Positions 26,269 through 35,270 are shown, counted from the stretch's first letter. The stretch: 64,000 nucleotides of DNA from JANQNX01 sp040217095 (GCA_965229565.1 OZ245888.1:930001-994000), one strand, 5' to 3'. Made by a program: numbers and translations. Notes: generated by a model not told the origin, from the letters alone.

Positions 26269-27045
26269 ATGAATGTTCTTGTATTTGATATAGAAACCGT
26301 GCCGGATATCGAGTCCGGTAAGAAACTCTTTCACCTGGAAGGGCTGGAGAATGATGCCGCGGCCGAACTCATGTTCAGCCAGCGGCGGCAAGAGACCGAT
26401 GGGCAGTCTGATTTCCTGCGCCACTACCTGCATCGCATCGTGGCTATCTCGGTAGTGTTACGTAACAAGGACAAGATCACCTGTTGGTCACTGGGTGATA
26501 TCGATTCCGATGAAAAGGAATTGATCACGCGTTTTTTCGAAGGTATTGAACGTTATACGCCCACCATTGTTTCCTGGAACGGCAGCGGTTTTGATTTGCC
26601 GGTACTTCATTACCGGTCGCTTTTGCACGGCGTGGTGGCACAGCGTTACTGGGAGAACGGTGAAGACGACAACAGTTTTAAATGGAACAACTACCTGTCA
26701 CGTTTTCACAGCCGCCATACTGACCTGATGGACGTGCTGGCCGGTTACATGCCAGGCTGCAAGGCACCGTTGGACCAGATTGCAACCATACTTGGCTTCC
26801 CCGGAAAGATGGGTATGAGTGGTGACAAGGTCTGGGATTGTTTCAACGGTGGTGATATCGAAGCAATACGCAATTACTGTGAAACCGACGTGTTAAACAC
26901 CTACCTGGTTTACCTGCGTTATGAATATATCCGTGGTCGACTCAACGACGCGGCCTATGAGCAGGAGTGTGAACTGGTCAAGACCATGCTGGAAAGCGAT
27001 CCAAAGCCGCACCTGCAGGAATTTCTCAAGGCCTGGCAAGGCTAG
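26269..27045 (+). CDS. Predicted 3'-5' exonuclease, PolB-like type 2
   Basis: A stand-alone DnaQ-fold nuclease of the PolB exonuclease 2 type (258 residues). Exo I is VFDIETVPD (about 5-13) with the DxE pair, Exo II is SWNGSGFDLPVL (about 103-114), and Exo III is NYCETDVLNTYLVY (about 204-217), giving a complete DEDD set. It would degrade single-stranded DNA or RNA ends; the physiological substrate is not known. It precedes rlmD by 14 bases, a pairing seen in other gammaproteobacteria. Confidence 0.85.
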   Translation: MNVLVFDIETVPDIESGKKLFHLEGLENDAAAELMFSQRRQETDGQSDFLRHYLHRIVAISVVLRNKDKITCWSLGDIDSDEKELITRFFEGIERYTPTIVSWNGSGFDLPVLHYRSLLHGVVAQRYWENGEDDNSFKWNNYLSRFHSRHTDLMDVLAGYMPGCKAPLDQIATILGFPGKMGMSGDKVWDCFNGGDIEAIRNYCETDVLNTYLVYLRYEYIRGRLNDAAYEQECELVKTMLESDPKPHLQEFLKAWQG

Positions 27046-27059
27046 GCTGCCGGTTTTTC

Positions 27060-28391
27060 ATGGGCAAGCGCCGTCGTCGTAACAAGGTTCCGCAAGGAAT
27101 ATTCCAGGCCGAGATTCACGCGTTATCACACGAGGGTCGTGGTATCGCCCAGATCGACGGTAAGACGACCTTTATTGATAATGCCCTGCCGGGTGAAACC
27201 GTTGAATTCAGCTATACCGGGACACGGTCAAGGTTCGACGAAGGTGTGGCCAGCAAGATACTGAATGCAAGCGAACAACGGGTGACCCCGGGTTGTGAAT
27301 ACTTCGGTTACTGCGGTGGCTGTGGCATGCAACACATGAGCCCGGCAGCACAGCTGGCACATAAGCAAGATGTATTGCTCGAACAGCTACAGCATGTGGG
27401 CAAGGTCACACCGGCAGCGGTGATGGAACCACTGACCGGGCCTGCCTGGGGCTATCGTCACAAGGCTCGCCTCGCGGTCAAGCATGTGATCAAGAAAGAA
27501 AAGACCATGGTCGGCTTCAGGGAAAAGGGCAGCCCGTTTGTGGCCGACATTGCTTCCTGCGAGGTATTACATCCCAACGTGGGTAAACAGCTCACGCTGT
27601 TGCAGGCGCTGATCAACAGCCTGTCCATCTACAACCAGGTACCACAGATCGAGGTTGCCGTTGGTGATGACGCCACGGCGCTGGTTATCCGCCACCTGGC
27701 ACCGTTCACTGAAGACGATATTGAAAAGCTGCAGGTATTCGAACAACAACATGGTTTTCGATTGTTCCTGCAACCGGGTGGCTATGACAGCGTCGAACGC
27801 CTGGTCGGTTACAATGGAAATTCACTTAGCTATGATCTGCCCACCTGGAACTTAAAACTGGACTTCCTGCCAACCGACTTTACCCAGATCAATACAGCGA
27901 TTAATAGCAGCATGGTTACGTGTGCCCTTGATTTGCTCGAACTTAATGGCGACGATAAGGTGCTGGACCTGTTCTGCGGCATCGGTAACTTTACCCTGCC
28001 CATGGCGACAATCGCACACAAGGTCATCGGGGTAGAGGGTGATGCCGGTTTAATCGAACGGGCCCGGGCCAATGCCGAGACCAATGGTATTGGTAACGCC
28101 GAGTTTCACGTTGCCAACCTCGCCGCCGACGACCTTGTATATCCTTTCATGCAGCAGCAGTACAACAAGCTTTTGTTGGACCCGCCGCGCACCGGCGCCA
28201 AAGAAATATTGTCGGCATTAAACCTTAAGGGTATGGATCGTATTGTGTACGTGTCCTGCAACCCGGCCACGCTGGCCCGCGATGCCGGCATACTGGTTAA
28301 TGATAAGGGCTATAAATTATTGTCGGCGGGCGTGATGGATATGTTTCCGCATACGGCGCATGTCGAGTCCATTGCGGTATTCACGAAATAG
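27060..28391 (+). CDS. rlmD: 23S rRNA (uracil-1939-C5)-methyltransferase
   Basis: An iron-sulfur, SAM-dependent RNA methyltransferase (443 residues) that makes m5U1939 in 23S rRNA. The N-terminal TRAM domain (about 10-70) is followed by the cluster cysteines Cys79, Cys85 and Cys88 (CEYFGYCGGC), with a fourth in ASCEVLHP near 163. The SAM loop is LDLFCGIGNFTLPMA (about 302-316). The catalytic nucleophile is Cys400 in VSCNPATLARD, with the general base Glu in HVESIAVF near the end. It starts 14 bp after the exonuclease, and the next lipoprotein gene follows after 2 bp. Confidence 0.94.
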   Translation: MGKRRRRNKVPQGIFQAEIHALSHEGRGIAQIDGKTTFIDNALPGETVEFSYTGTRSRFDEGVASKILNASEQRVTPGCEYFGYCGGCGMQHMSPAAQLAHKQDVLLEQLQHVGKVTPAAVMEPLTGPAWGYRHKARLAVKHVIKKEKTMVGFREKGSPFVADIASCEVLHPNVGKQLTLLQALINSLSIYNQVPQIEVAVGDDATALVIRHLAPFTEDDIEKLQVFEQQHGFRLFLQPGGYDSVERLVGYNGNSLSYDLPTWNLKLDFLPTDFTQINTAINSSMVTCALDLLELNGDDKVLDLFCGIGNFTLPMATIAHKVIGVEGDAGLIERARANAETNGIGNAEFHVANLAADDLVYPFMQQQYNKLLLDPPRTGAKEILSALNLKGMDRIVYVSCNPATLARDAGILVNDKGYKLLSAGVMDMFPHTAHVESIAVFTK

Positions 28392-28393
28392 GC

Positions 28394-29887
28394 ATGAGAC
28401 TGTTAGCGCGAGTTTTACTGTTATTACTGGTTGTAGCAATAACAGGTTGCGCAGATCAAAAGCGTGATTCCATCGCGTTTGGGTTAAATACCGCGCCCGT
28501 TACATTAGATCCCCGTTATGCCACCGATGCCGTGTCGTACCGCATCACCCGCTTGATCTATCGAAGCCTGGTCGATTTTGACGATGCGTTCAAACCGGTG
28601 CCGCAACTCGCCAGCTGGGAACAGCCTGGTCCACGGCACTATCGCTTCACGTTACGTGATCAAGGCCGCCAATTTCATAATGGCACTTACCTGACGGCGC
28701 AAGATGTGAAGGCCACCTACGAGTCGGTATTGGACCCGGCACAGGTGTCGCCACATCGCAGCTCGGTGGCGATGATAGAACGCATCGATGTTATTAATAA
28801 CAACACGCTGGATTTTTTCCTCGATAGCAACGACCCGTTGTTCCCGGGCCGGCTGGTCATTGGTATCTTGCCGGCGGACCTGTTACAGGCAGGACACCCG
28901 TTCCAGCAACAGCCGGTCGGCAGCGGGCCGGTTAAGTTTGAAGCATGGCCGGATGAATCCCGGTTGCAGCTAAGGCGTATACGCGACGGGCAAATACTGG
29001 AGATGCTCACTATCAAGGACCCCACCGTGCGCACGTTGAAACTGCTGCGAGGGGAGATTGACCTGTTGCAGGGAAACCTGTCGCCGGAGAACGTGGGCTG
29101 GCTGGAACAACAGCCGGCAATCCACGTACGTAAAAAAGAAGGCGATACCTTTTCCTACCTGGGCTTTAACCTGCAGGACAAGATCACCGGCCAGTTAAAA
29201 GTCAGGCAGGCGATCGCACATGCGATTAATCGCGACGCGATCATTCACTACGTCCTTGGTGACAGTGCCAGGCTGGCCGAGGCAATATTGCCGCCGGTGC
29301 ACTGGGCAGGTCATTCGCATCTCAAGGGCAATAGTTATAACCCCGCACGTTCAAGGCAACTACTGGCCGAACTGGGTTACGACAAATCCAACCCGCTACA
29401 AATATCTTACAAAACATCGAACAACCCGTTTCGCTTGCGCTTGGCCACGATCATCCAGAGCCAGTTGCAGGAGGTAGGCATAGAAGCCAAGATTCAAAGT
29501 TTTGACTGGGGGACTTTTTACGCGGATATAAAGAGTGGCCGTTTCCAGATGTACGGCCTGTCCTGGGTGGGCCTGAAGATGCCGGACATCTTTCGCTACG
29601 TGTTTCATAGCAGTTCCATCCCTCCCGCCGGTGCCAACCGCGGCCAGTTACAGGACGAACGTGTTGATAACCTGATCGAGCTGGCCGAGTCCGAGCAGGA
29701 ACTGGTTGCCAAGGCGCGCCACTACCGGGAGTTACAGGCCCACCTGGCAGAAGTGTTACCCTACGTGGCCCTGTGGTACGAGGACAATGTCCTCGCGGTC
29801 AGGAAGGATATATCCGGTTATACTTTAGCAACGGACGGTAACTTTGACGCATTGACGAAGGTTCAACGTATCCAGACGAATGGTTGA
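28394..29887 (+). CDS. Oligopeptide-type ABC transporter substrate-binding lipoprotein
   Basis: A family 5 solute-binding protein (497 residues) that would bind peptides or similar solutes in the periplasm. It carries a lipoprotein signal with lipobox ITGC (Cys19). The mature part starts with the family pattern AFGLNTAPVTLDPRYATDA (about 29-47), and VRQAIAHAINRDAI (about 272-285) is the central signature. No permease or ATPase genes adjoin it, so it must use components encoded elsewhere, or work alone. Its stop overlaps the L,D-transpeptidase start by 8 bases. Confidence 0.88.
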   Translation: MRLLARVLLLLLVVAITGCADQKRDSIAFGLNTAPVTLDPRYATDAVSYRITRLIYRSLVDFDDAFKPVPQLASWEQPGPRHYRFTLRDQGRQFHNGTYLTAQDVKATYESVLDPAQVSPHRSSVAMIERIDVINNNTLDFFLDSNDPLFPGRLVIGILPADLLQAGHPFQQQPVGSGPVKFEAWPDESRLQLRRIRDGQILEMLTIKDPTVRTLKLLRGEIDLLQGNLSPENVGWLEQQPAIHVRKKEGDTFSYLGFNLQDKITGQLKVRQAIAHAINRDAIIHYVLGDSARLAEAILPPVHWAGHSHLKGNSYNPARSRQLLAELGYDKSNPLQISYKTSNNPFRLRLATIIQSQLQEVGIEAKIQSFDWGTFYADIKSGRFQMYGLSWVGLKMPDIFRYVFHSSSIPPAGANRGQLQDERVDNLIELAESEQELVAKARHYRELQAHLAEVLPYVALWYEDNVLAVRKDISGYTLATDGNFDALTKVQRIQTNG

Positions 29888-30371
29888 TAGCAGTAAACAT
29901 ATTCATGTCTCCATCAGCGAGCAAAGCCTGACACTGTACGAGGGAGAGCAAATCATCATGCAATGCCCGGTCTCCACGGCCGGTAACGGCCCCGGTGAAC
30001 TCATGGACAGTGAATGCACGCCCCGTGGTGAACACGTGATCGCCGAAAAAATTGGTAGTGATTGCCCTGCAAACACGGTATTCGTCGGGCGTATCCCCAC
30101 CGGTGAAATTTACGAACCGGCGTTACGCGAATTACACCCGGAGCGCGACTGGATAGTGACCCGCATCCTGTGGCTGGATGGAAAGGAACAGGGCAAGAAC
30201 AAGGGAGGTAAGGTTGATACCTACCGGCGTTATATCTATATCCACGGTTCACCCGATGACGTTGATATGGGTTGCCCCGGTTCACACGGCTGCGTCCGTA
30301 TGCGCAATGATGACGTGATCCGGTTGTTTGACCTTGTCTCGGTAGGTGACCGGGTAACCATCCGTGAGTAA
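29880..30371 (+). CDS. L,D-transpeptidase (YkuD domain) without visible signal peptide
   Basis: A YkuD-fold protein of 163 residues. The catalytic motif is complete: His122 in YIHGSPDD and SHGCVRM with Cys138 and Arg140. Such enzymes form 3-3 peptidoglycan crosslinks or attach proteins to peptidoglycan. The N terminus MVDSSKHIHVSISEQ starts directly with the domain and contains no secretion signal or membrane anchor, which is odd for a periplasmic enzyme. No better upstream start is available inside the previous gene without leaving frame. It overlaps both its upstream and downstream neighbours by 8 bases. Confidence 0.85.
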   Translation: MVDSSKHIHVSISEQSLTLYEGEQIIMQCPVSTAGNGPGELMDSECTPRGEHVIAEKIGSDCPANTVFVGRIPTGEIYEPALRELHPERDWIVTRILWLDGKEQGKNKGGKVDTYRRYIYIHGSPDDVDMGCPGSHGCVRMRNDDVIRLFDLVSVGDRVTIRE

Positions 30372-30786
30372 CAGGGAACCGAAACTGGAAAGACCGGCGT
30401 CTACCTTTGAACGCATTGGCGGTGACGAGGGCCTGAAAAAACTGGTGCAGGTTTTTTATGACGAGATGGAATCCCTACCCGAGGCAAAAACCATTCGCGA
30501 ACTGCATCCAGAAGATACGCGCAGCGCCCGCGAGAAATTTTTTATGTTCCTGAGTGGCTGGATGGGTGGTCCGGACCGTTATATCGCCGCGTTCGGGCAT
30601 CCGCGTCTGCGCGCGAGACATTTACCGTTCCCTATTGGTGAGAAGGAAAAAGACCAGTGGTTGTTGTGTATGGAAAAGGCACTGGATGCACTTGATATAG
30701 ACAGTGCCTTCAAGATGCAACTGCTAAACTCTTTCCGGCAAACCGCTAACCACATGATGAACTCGGAAACCAACCGGGAAGAATGA
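30364..30786 (+). CDS. Group II truncated haemoglobin
   Basis: A 140-residue 2-on-2 globin of the TrHbO class. The proximal haem histidine is His86 in RLRARHLPFPIG, and Trp99 (QWLLCM) at position G8 is characteristic of group II. FMFLSGWMGGPDRYIAAFGHP (around 60-80) also matches the class. These globins bind O2, NO or peroxide and are linked to redox stress. It starts with GTG inside the L,D-transpeptidase gene and overlaps the alcohol dehydrogenase start (ATGA), so four genes are translationally chained. Confidence 0.92.
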   Translation: MSNREPKLERPASTFERIGGDEGLKKLVQVFYDEMESLPEAKTIRELHPEDTRSAREKFFMFLSGWMGGPDRYIAAFGHPRLRARHLPFPIGEKEKDQWLLCMEKALDALDIDSAFKMQLLNSFRQTANHMMNSETNREE

Positions 30787-31796
30787 CAGCGCACGCTAAA
30801 ACCACCACCATGCAGGCCATGCGCCTGCACCAACAACATGAACCACTCAAGTTCGACACCTGCCCGGTACCAAAACCGGGTGATAACGAGGTTCTACTAA
30901 AAGTATCGGCCTGCGCGGTCTGCCGGACTGACCTGCATGTCTGTGATGGTGACCTGACCGAGCCGAAACTTCCATTGATACCCGGTCACGAGATCGTGGG
31001 TTACGTCGAGGCATGCGGTAAGAATGTGACTGGATTGAAACCGGGTGAACGCGTGGGCGTGCCCTGGCTGGGTTATACCTGTGGCAACTGTGAGTTCTGT
31101 AAAAAAGGGTTGGAAAACCTGTGTGACCAGGCCCGCTTTACCGGTTACCAGATCGATGGGGGCTATGCTGAATACGCGGTGGCTAACCAGCATTTTGTGT
31201 TTCCACTGAACAATTCCATGTCGGATGAACACATCGCACCGCTATTATGCGCCGGCCTGATTGGCTACCGGTCCTACCGCATGACCAGTGATGCAACACG
31301 TATCGGCCTTTACGGCTTTGGTGCTGCCGCGCACATCATCACCCAGGTAGCACTTCAACAGGGAAAGGAAATCTATGCCGTTACCCGCCGGGGTGACACG
31401 CATTCGCAGGAATTTGCAAAGCAGCTTGGTGTGAACTGGGCCGGCGATACGGAAGAGTCACCACCGGTACAACTTGATGCCGCCATACTTTATGCCCCCG
31501 CCGGGGAACTGGTGCCACTTGCTCTCAGGTCGGTCAGGAAAGGCGGGGTAGTGGTTTGTGCCGGTATTCACATGTCGGATATCCCGTCTTTTCCATACGA
31601 TATTCTCTGGGGTGAACGTACTGTTTGTTCTGTTGCCAACCTGACGCGCAAGGATGGCGAGGAATTTCTCAAGCTTGTTGAACAACTGGATATCAATACC
31701 GAGGTCACGACCTTTCCCATGCAGGAAGCGAACATGGCGCTGGACAAGTTACGTGCCGGTGAATTACAGGGTGCCGCGGTGCTGGTTAATCGCTAG
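30783..31796 (+). CDS. Zinc-dependent alcohol dehydrogenase
   Basis: A medium-chain dehydrogenase (337 residues) with both zinc sites. Catalytic zinc ligands are Cys47 and His69-Glu70 (PGHE); structural zinc ligands are Cys100, Cys103, Cys106 and Cys114. The Rossmann segment LYGFGAAAHI lies near 178-187. The sequence is closest in style to AdhA/AdhP-type NAD-dependent alcohol or aldehyde reductases. It overlaps the truncated haemoglobin gene by 4 bases and ends 4 bases into the convergent small exported protein gene. Confidence 0.9.
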   Translation: MTAHAKTTTMQAMRLHQQHEPLKFDTCPVPKPGDNEVLLKVSACAVCRTDLHVCDGDLTEPKLPLIPGHEIVGYVEACGKNVTGLKPGERVGVPWLGYTCGNCEFCKKGLENLCDQARFTGYQIDGGYAEYAVANQHFVFPLNNSMSDEHIAPLLCAGLIGYRSYRMTSDATRIGLYGFGAAAHIITQVALQQGKEIYAVTRRGDTHSQEFAKQLGVNWAGDTEESPPVQLDAAILYAPAGELVPLALRSVRKGGVVVCAGIHMSDIPSFPYDILWGERTVCSVANLTRKDGEEFLKLVEQLDINTEVTTFPMQEANMALDKLRAGELQGAAVLVNR

Positions 31797-32077
31797 TAGG
31801 TAAAGGCAGCGTTGAAGGCATCCCGGTAGATCGCGCACGGGTCCTCGTCGGTCTCAAGCCGCTGTTTCCAGGAGGTGATATCTTGTTCATATTTCGCACG
31901 CCGCTGTTCACTCGATGTCATGGCCATATTGCGTTCGCCCAGTTTGATCATCTCCGTCGTGGCAATACGGCAGCGTGCCTGTAGATCTTCGGGAAGTGGT
32001 TTGCCATCATAAACAGCACCAGCAACAATGGTTTGAACATGCATGTAGAGCAACACGGAAGCGAGTAGCTTTCTCAT
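31793..32077 (-). CDS. Small exported protein of unknown function
   Basis: A 94-residue protein from ATG 32077 with a signal peptide (MRKLLASVLLYMHVQTIVAG). The mature part is mainly helical and charged, with two cysteines (LQARCRIA and DEDPCAIY) that could form a disulfide. The start overlaps the stop of the upstream DM13 gene in the TAATG arrangement, so the two are coupled. A longer frame upstream exists but would remove the signal peptide from the N terminus. I do not recognise the family. Confidence 0.6.
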   Translation of the reverse strand: MRKLLASVLLYMHVQTIVAGAVYDGKPLPEDLQARCRIATTEMIKLGERNMAMTSSEQRRAKYEQDITSWKQRLETDEDPCAIYRDAFNAAFTY

Positions 32078-32571
32078 TACTTGAATTCCAGTTTTGCCGG
32101 TGAGATCAGGATATTGAATTGCTCGCACCAGATAACGATGGAGCCGAAGTCCTGCAGGTTAATACCATCCGGCACCGGGTAGTTCTGGCTGCCACTGAAT
32201 GCTTTCAGGCGACCGAGATCCACGTACATGGTCTCATCAACGGGAGAAGAGGGCTTAACTTCGTCCAGTGGTACCAGGTAAACATGGTACTTTGGCCCGG
32301 GCCCGACCTCGAAATCAGTCTCGAGGTGCAGCAGGTCGTGGTACAACGTGAAGCCACCTTTGCCGTAGTGCACCGGGTCAGCCGGGTTGGCGTGGATAAA
32401 CTCCCCGGTTGCGACCACAGTGCGTGAGTCACTATCAGCAACAGTTTCATTAATAGCAGGTGGTGGAAACAGGTAGGGAAAGGTAAAGATACCCAGCGCA
32501 AATCCAAACGTGACACCGAGTACACCGCCAATAATAAAACCGGACAACAGTTTATTTAAATGGGACATCAT
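32077..32571 (-). CDS. Membrane-anchored DM13 domain protein
   Basis: A 164-residue protein with an N-terminal membrane helix (about 9-34) and a DM13 domain (about 50-162). The domain shows the ATGEFIHA start, the GPKYHVYLVPLDEV strand, LGRLKAFSGSQNYPVPDG and the conserved tryptophan-cysteine VIWCEQFNILIS at the end. DM13 is proposed to be a redox domain with a near-invariant cysteine (here in IWCE). It is probably located on the periplasmic face. It is coupled to the small exported protein downstream. Confidence 0.85.
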   Translation of the reverse strand: MMSHLNKLLSGFIIGGVLGVTFGFALGIFTFPYLFPPPAINETVADSDSRTVVATGEFIHANPADPVHYGKGGFTLYHDLLHLETDFEVGPGPKYHVYLVPLDEVKPSSPVDETMYVDLGRLKAFSGSQNYPVPDGINLQDFGSIVIWCEQFNILISPAKLEFK

Positions 32572-32824
32572 AAATTCCTATTATTACTATTATTAACAAG
32601 CAATGACATACAGATTTATCCAAGGTATATCCATAATAGGCTTATATTCACGATCAACTGTTAAATTGAAAAAAACATGAATATTGCGATTCAAGGCCCT
32701 GTATATCATTATGGTACAAGTCTACCTTCTTAAACATGGTTAACCAGTATTGCCGAACTGTTGCCTGGGATTATCATTGTTGTCGACTTGAGACCGGGTT
32801 TTAGTGCTATAAGCCACAATTTAA

Positions 32825-32844
32825 TAATCAGCTTTAATCAGCTT
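32825..32844 (+). repeat. Tandem 10-base repeat before sulfotransferase
   Basis: TAATCAGCTT occurs twice in direct succession, ending 10 bases before the sulfotransferase start. The surrounding 283-bp intergenic stretch (32572-32854) is A+T-rich and holds no gene that I can support; it should contain the promoters of the divergent DM13 and sulfotransferase genes. The repeat could be an operator pair or chance. Confidence 0.4.
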
Positions 32845-32854
32845 TAATTAACTT

Positions 32855-33757
32855 ATGTTGAAAAAACTAAAAAAAAGCATGAGCTCAACTGCTAATCTCT
32901 TCCCACCCCTGAAAAATATACTCAAGAATATAAATCTTAAGCGACGTTATGCAACCGAGCTTGCCCTGATAAAGGGACAGCATGTAAACAGAAACAGGCA
33001 TCCATCAATAATTCATTTTTCTGTTAATAAGGCAGCTACTCAATATGTAAAATCAATATTGACCCGCTGTGCATCGAGTAATGGTATGGTGCCGGTGGGT
33101 ATTCATGATTACGCGTTTAATTCAGATTTTCCTTTCCTTGATCATTTAACAGCTACAGAAATGGAAAAGTATCATCATATATTCAAAAGACATGGTTATA
33201 TGTATAGCGTGTTTGGCGGAATGTTAGAGGGCGTACCCTGCCTGGAGGAATATAAGATCGTCTTTGTTGTCAGGGATCCCAGGGATATACTGGTTTCTGA
33301 ATACTATTCAATATCACTTAGTCATATTGCGCCTGGTATAACAGGTAACAAGCATAATGATTTTAAAACGAAAAGAAAAAAAGCAACCGAATCAACTATT
33401 GATGAATATGTCATTGCGCATAGTGACCGTGTCTACGCCGTATTCTATCGCTACCAGGAACTACTCCTGGATAAATATGAAAACGTTTATTTAACTTCTT
33501 TTGAAGCCATGCTGTCAGATTTTGGCAAGTGGTTGAATGACTTAATATGTTATTGCGAGCTTGATGTGGACATGACAACAAGAGAGTCATTAACCAGGGA
33601 AAATGTGGCTAGTAAACCTGATAAAGAAGATATAGAGCAACACCTTCGCAAAGGCATCGTGGGCGATTACAAGCATAAACTTAAGCCAGAAACCATTGAA
33701 TATTTGAATAAAAAGTTTTCATCTGTACTTGTAAAGTACAATTATACTAAAGCGTAG
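32855..33757 (+). CDS. Sulfotransferase family protein
   Basis: A 300-residue protein with the two PAPS-binding elements of sulfotransferases. The 5'-phosphosulfate loop lies around SVNKAATQYVKS (about 51-62), and the 3'-phosphate segment is VFVVRDPRDILVSEYYS (about 136-152). It would move sulfate from PAPS to a carbohydrate or lipid. The A+T-rich composition and the adjacent methyltransferase suggest a transferred pair for surface glycan decoration. The acceptor is unknown. The N-terminal 35 residues are basic and have no signal peptide. Confidence 0.8.
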   Translation: MLKKLKKSMSSTANLFPPLKNILKNINLKRRYATELALIKGQHVNRNRHPSIIHFSVNKAATQYVKSILTRCASSNGMVPVGIHDYAFNSDFPFLDHLTATEMEKYHHIFKRHGYMYSVFGGMLEGVPCLEEYKIVFVVRDPRDILVSEYYSISLSHIAPGITGNKHNDFKTKRKKATESTIDEYVIAHSDRVYAVFYRYQELLLDKYENVYLTSFEAMLSDFGKWLNDLICYCELDVDMTTRESLTRENVASKPDKEDIEQHLRKGIVGDYKHKLKPETIEYLNKKFSSVLVKYNYTKA

Positions 33758-33808
33758 AATGCCATCAGCAGTCATGCATAAAATATAATATAACTTCATA
33801 GGCGTTAC

Positions 33809-34480
33809 ATGATCCTGAAAATACGCAATCTTTCAAACTGGCTAAAAGACAAGTGTTTAAGGAAGATCAGTTTTTCTGATTTACAACAGGAGAAGTCTAT
33901 TTATCTATATGCCGGTGATGTTCCACAAAATGGGTTGTATAATAAGTTTATTGGTCTGTCCCTGTCGCAAGAAAACTTTCAGCACATCAAGCATGATGTT
34001 ACCCACAAGCTACCACTTGATGACTCCTGCGTTGATATTTATCAATCTGAAGACGTTTTTGAACATATAGAACCAGAATTATTGATTCCTGTCATTGACG
34101 AAATATACAGGGTGCTCAAACCCGACGGGGTGTTTAGATTGTCTTTGCCCGATTACCAGTGTGATATTTTGTATAACCGAACAAAAAAGAACGTAGCCGG
34201 TAAATTATTATTCGACCCTGTTGGTGGCGGTGATTTTATTGATGGTAAAGTGATTAATGGTGGTCATGTGTGGTTTCCGCAGTATCAAAATGTAAAAGCG
34301 CTGCTTGAAAAAACGAAGTTTAGAGATATTAGGTTTTATCATTACTATGATGAGTCAGGGAACGGTGTTACAAACCCGATTGATTACTCTATTGGTCATG
34401 TCAAGAGAACACCAGACCATGATGAAAGAGTTAAGAACCCTTATAGACCAATGTCTATAGTTGTTGATTGTATAAAATGA
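33809..34480 (+). CDS. SAM-dependent methyltransferase, type 11-like
   Basis: A 223-residue class I methyltransferase-like protein. The glycine-rich SAM motif I is degenerate (YLYAGDVPQNG near 31-41), but HDVTHKLPLDDSCVDIYQSED (about 68-88) and the EIYRVLKPDGVFRLSLPDY segment (about 105-123) match the type 11 fold. The C-terminal half has little similarity to known enzymes. It follows the sulfotransferase by 51 bp and shares its A+T-rich composition. Such paired genes often modify surface polysaccharide; the substrate is not known. Confidence 0.7.
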   Translation: MILKIRNLSNWLKDKCLRKISFSDLQQEKSIYLYAGDVPQNGLYNKFIGLSLSQENFQHIKHDVTHKLPLDDSCVDIYQSEDVFEHIEPELLIPVIDEIYRVLKPDGVFRLSLPDYQCDILYNRTKKNVAGKLLFDPVGGGDFIDGKVINGGHVWFPQYQNVKALLEKTKFRDIRFYHYYDESGNGVTNPIDYSIGHVKRTPDHDERVKNPYRPMSIVVDCIK

Positions 34481-34540
34481 CAAGACATTATAAATGTATA
34501 ATCTACAGACCTATTGGTGCCGATTAGCTTTTTCTTACCC

Positions 34541-35203
34541 ATGAAACGTATCCCTGAACCAGAGCTAATGGATGAAGCCGAACAGGCGTATGCCTATGCC
34601 CATGCGGATTTCGAGGAGCCACATAACCACTTTATTGATCTGCTGAAATCGGCCTGTGGTCATGATTTGCCTGCAACAGGCAGGGCGCTGGACCTGGGTT
34701 GTGGTGCAGCTGATATCAGTATCCGTTTTGCCCGGTCTTTTCCCGGTTATATCGTGGATGCCGTCGATGGGGCCGAGGCCATGTTGAACGAGGCGGAAAA
34801 GATACTGCTGGGGATGGAGGACCTTTTCCAGGAACGAATTCACCTGGTCCAGGGGCACTTGCAGGATTTCTCAATTACAGATCACTATGAAATTATCTTT
34901 TCCAATTCCCTGTTGCATCACCTGCACGATCCCGTGGTGCTCTGGAATGTGTTGAAAAAGGCCAGTTTCAACACGCAGATCTTTATCATGGACCTGATGC
35001 GGCCCGACTCAGAAACAGCCGTGGATGAACTTGTACAATTATATGCAGCGGGTGAGCCGGAGATCCTGCAACGTGATTTCAGGAATTCATTGTTTGCCGC
35101 GTTTACTCCCGGCGAGGTAGAACTGCAGCTGCAAGAGGCCGGCTTAAAACAGTTGGCGGTTGAGGTGGTGTCTGATCGTCACCTGGTTGTTCTAAATAAA
35201 TAA
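34541..35203 (+). CDS. SAM-dependent methyltransferase
   Basis: A class I methyltransferase of 220 residues from ATG 34541 (a GTG 27 bases upstream is less likely). Motif I is ALDLGCGAADISIRFA (about 48-63), the acidic end of beta-2 is VDAVDGAEAM, and the IIFSNSLLHHLHDP (about 122-135) catalytic loop is typical of small-molecule or lipid methyltransferases. Its composition returns to that of the housekeeping genes, unlike the two A+T-rich genes upstream. It ends just before the bidirectional-looking terminator of glnII. Confidence 0.8.
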   Translation: MKRIPEPELMDEAEQAYAYAHADFEEPHNHFIDLLKSACGHDLPATGRALDLGCGAADISIRFARSFPGYIVDAVDGAEAMLNEAEKILLGMEDLFQERIHLVQGHLQDFSITDHYEIIFSNSLLHHLHDPVVLWNVLKKASFNTQIFIMDLMRPDSETAVDELVQLYAAGEPEILQRDFRNSLFAAFTPGEVELQLQEAGLKQLAVEVVSDRHLVVLNK

Positions 35204-35212
35204 TTGCCAGGT

Positions 35213-35242
35213 GAAAAAAAACCGGGAAGCAAGCTTCCCGGT
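35213..35242 (-). terminator. Rho-independent terminator of glnII
   Basis: A strong hairpin with an 11-bp stem (CTTCCCGG core with A/T ends) and a CAAG loop. Read leftward it is followed by eight T residues (35220 down to 35213), the classical layout for the glnII transcript, whose stop is at 35271. On the plus strand no T-run follows, so it serves the methyltransferase gene less well. Confidence 0.85.
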
Positions 35243-35270
35243 TTCTCGAGGAGGTTAAAAGTTTTAAATC

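Noticed and set aside
29880..30371. L,D-transpeptidase as a cytoplasmic decoy or pseudogene
   Set aside because: The active site HxxxxxxxxSHGCVR set is complete and the frame is intact; only the location signal is missing, so it is kept as a gene with a caveat.
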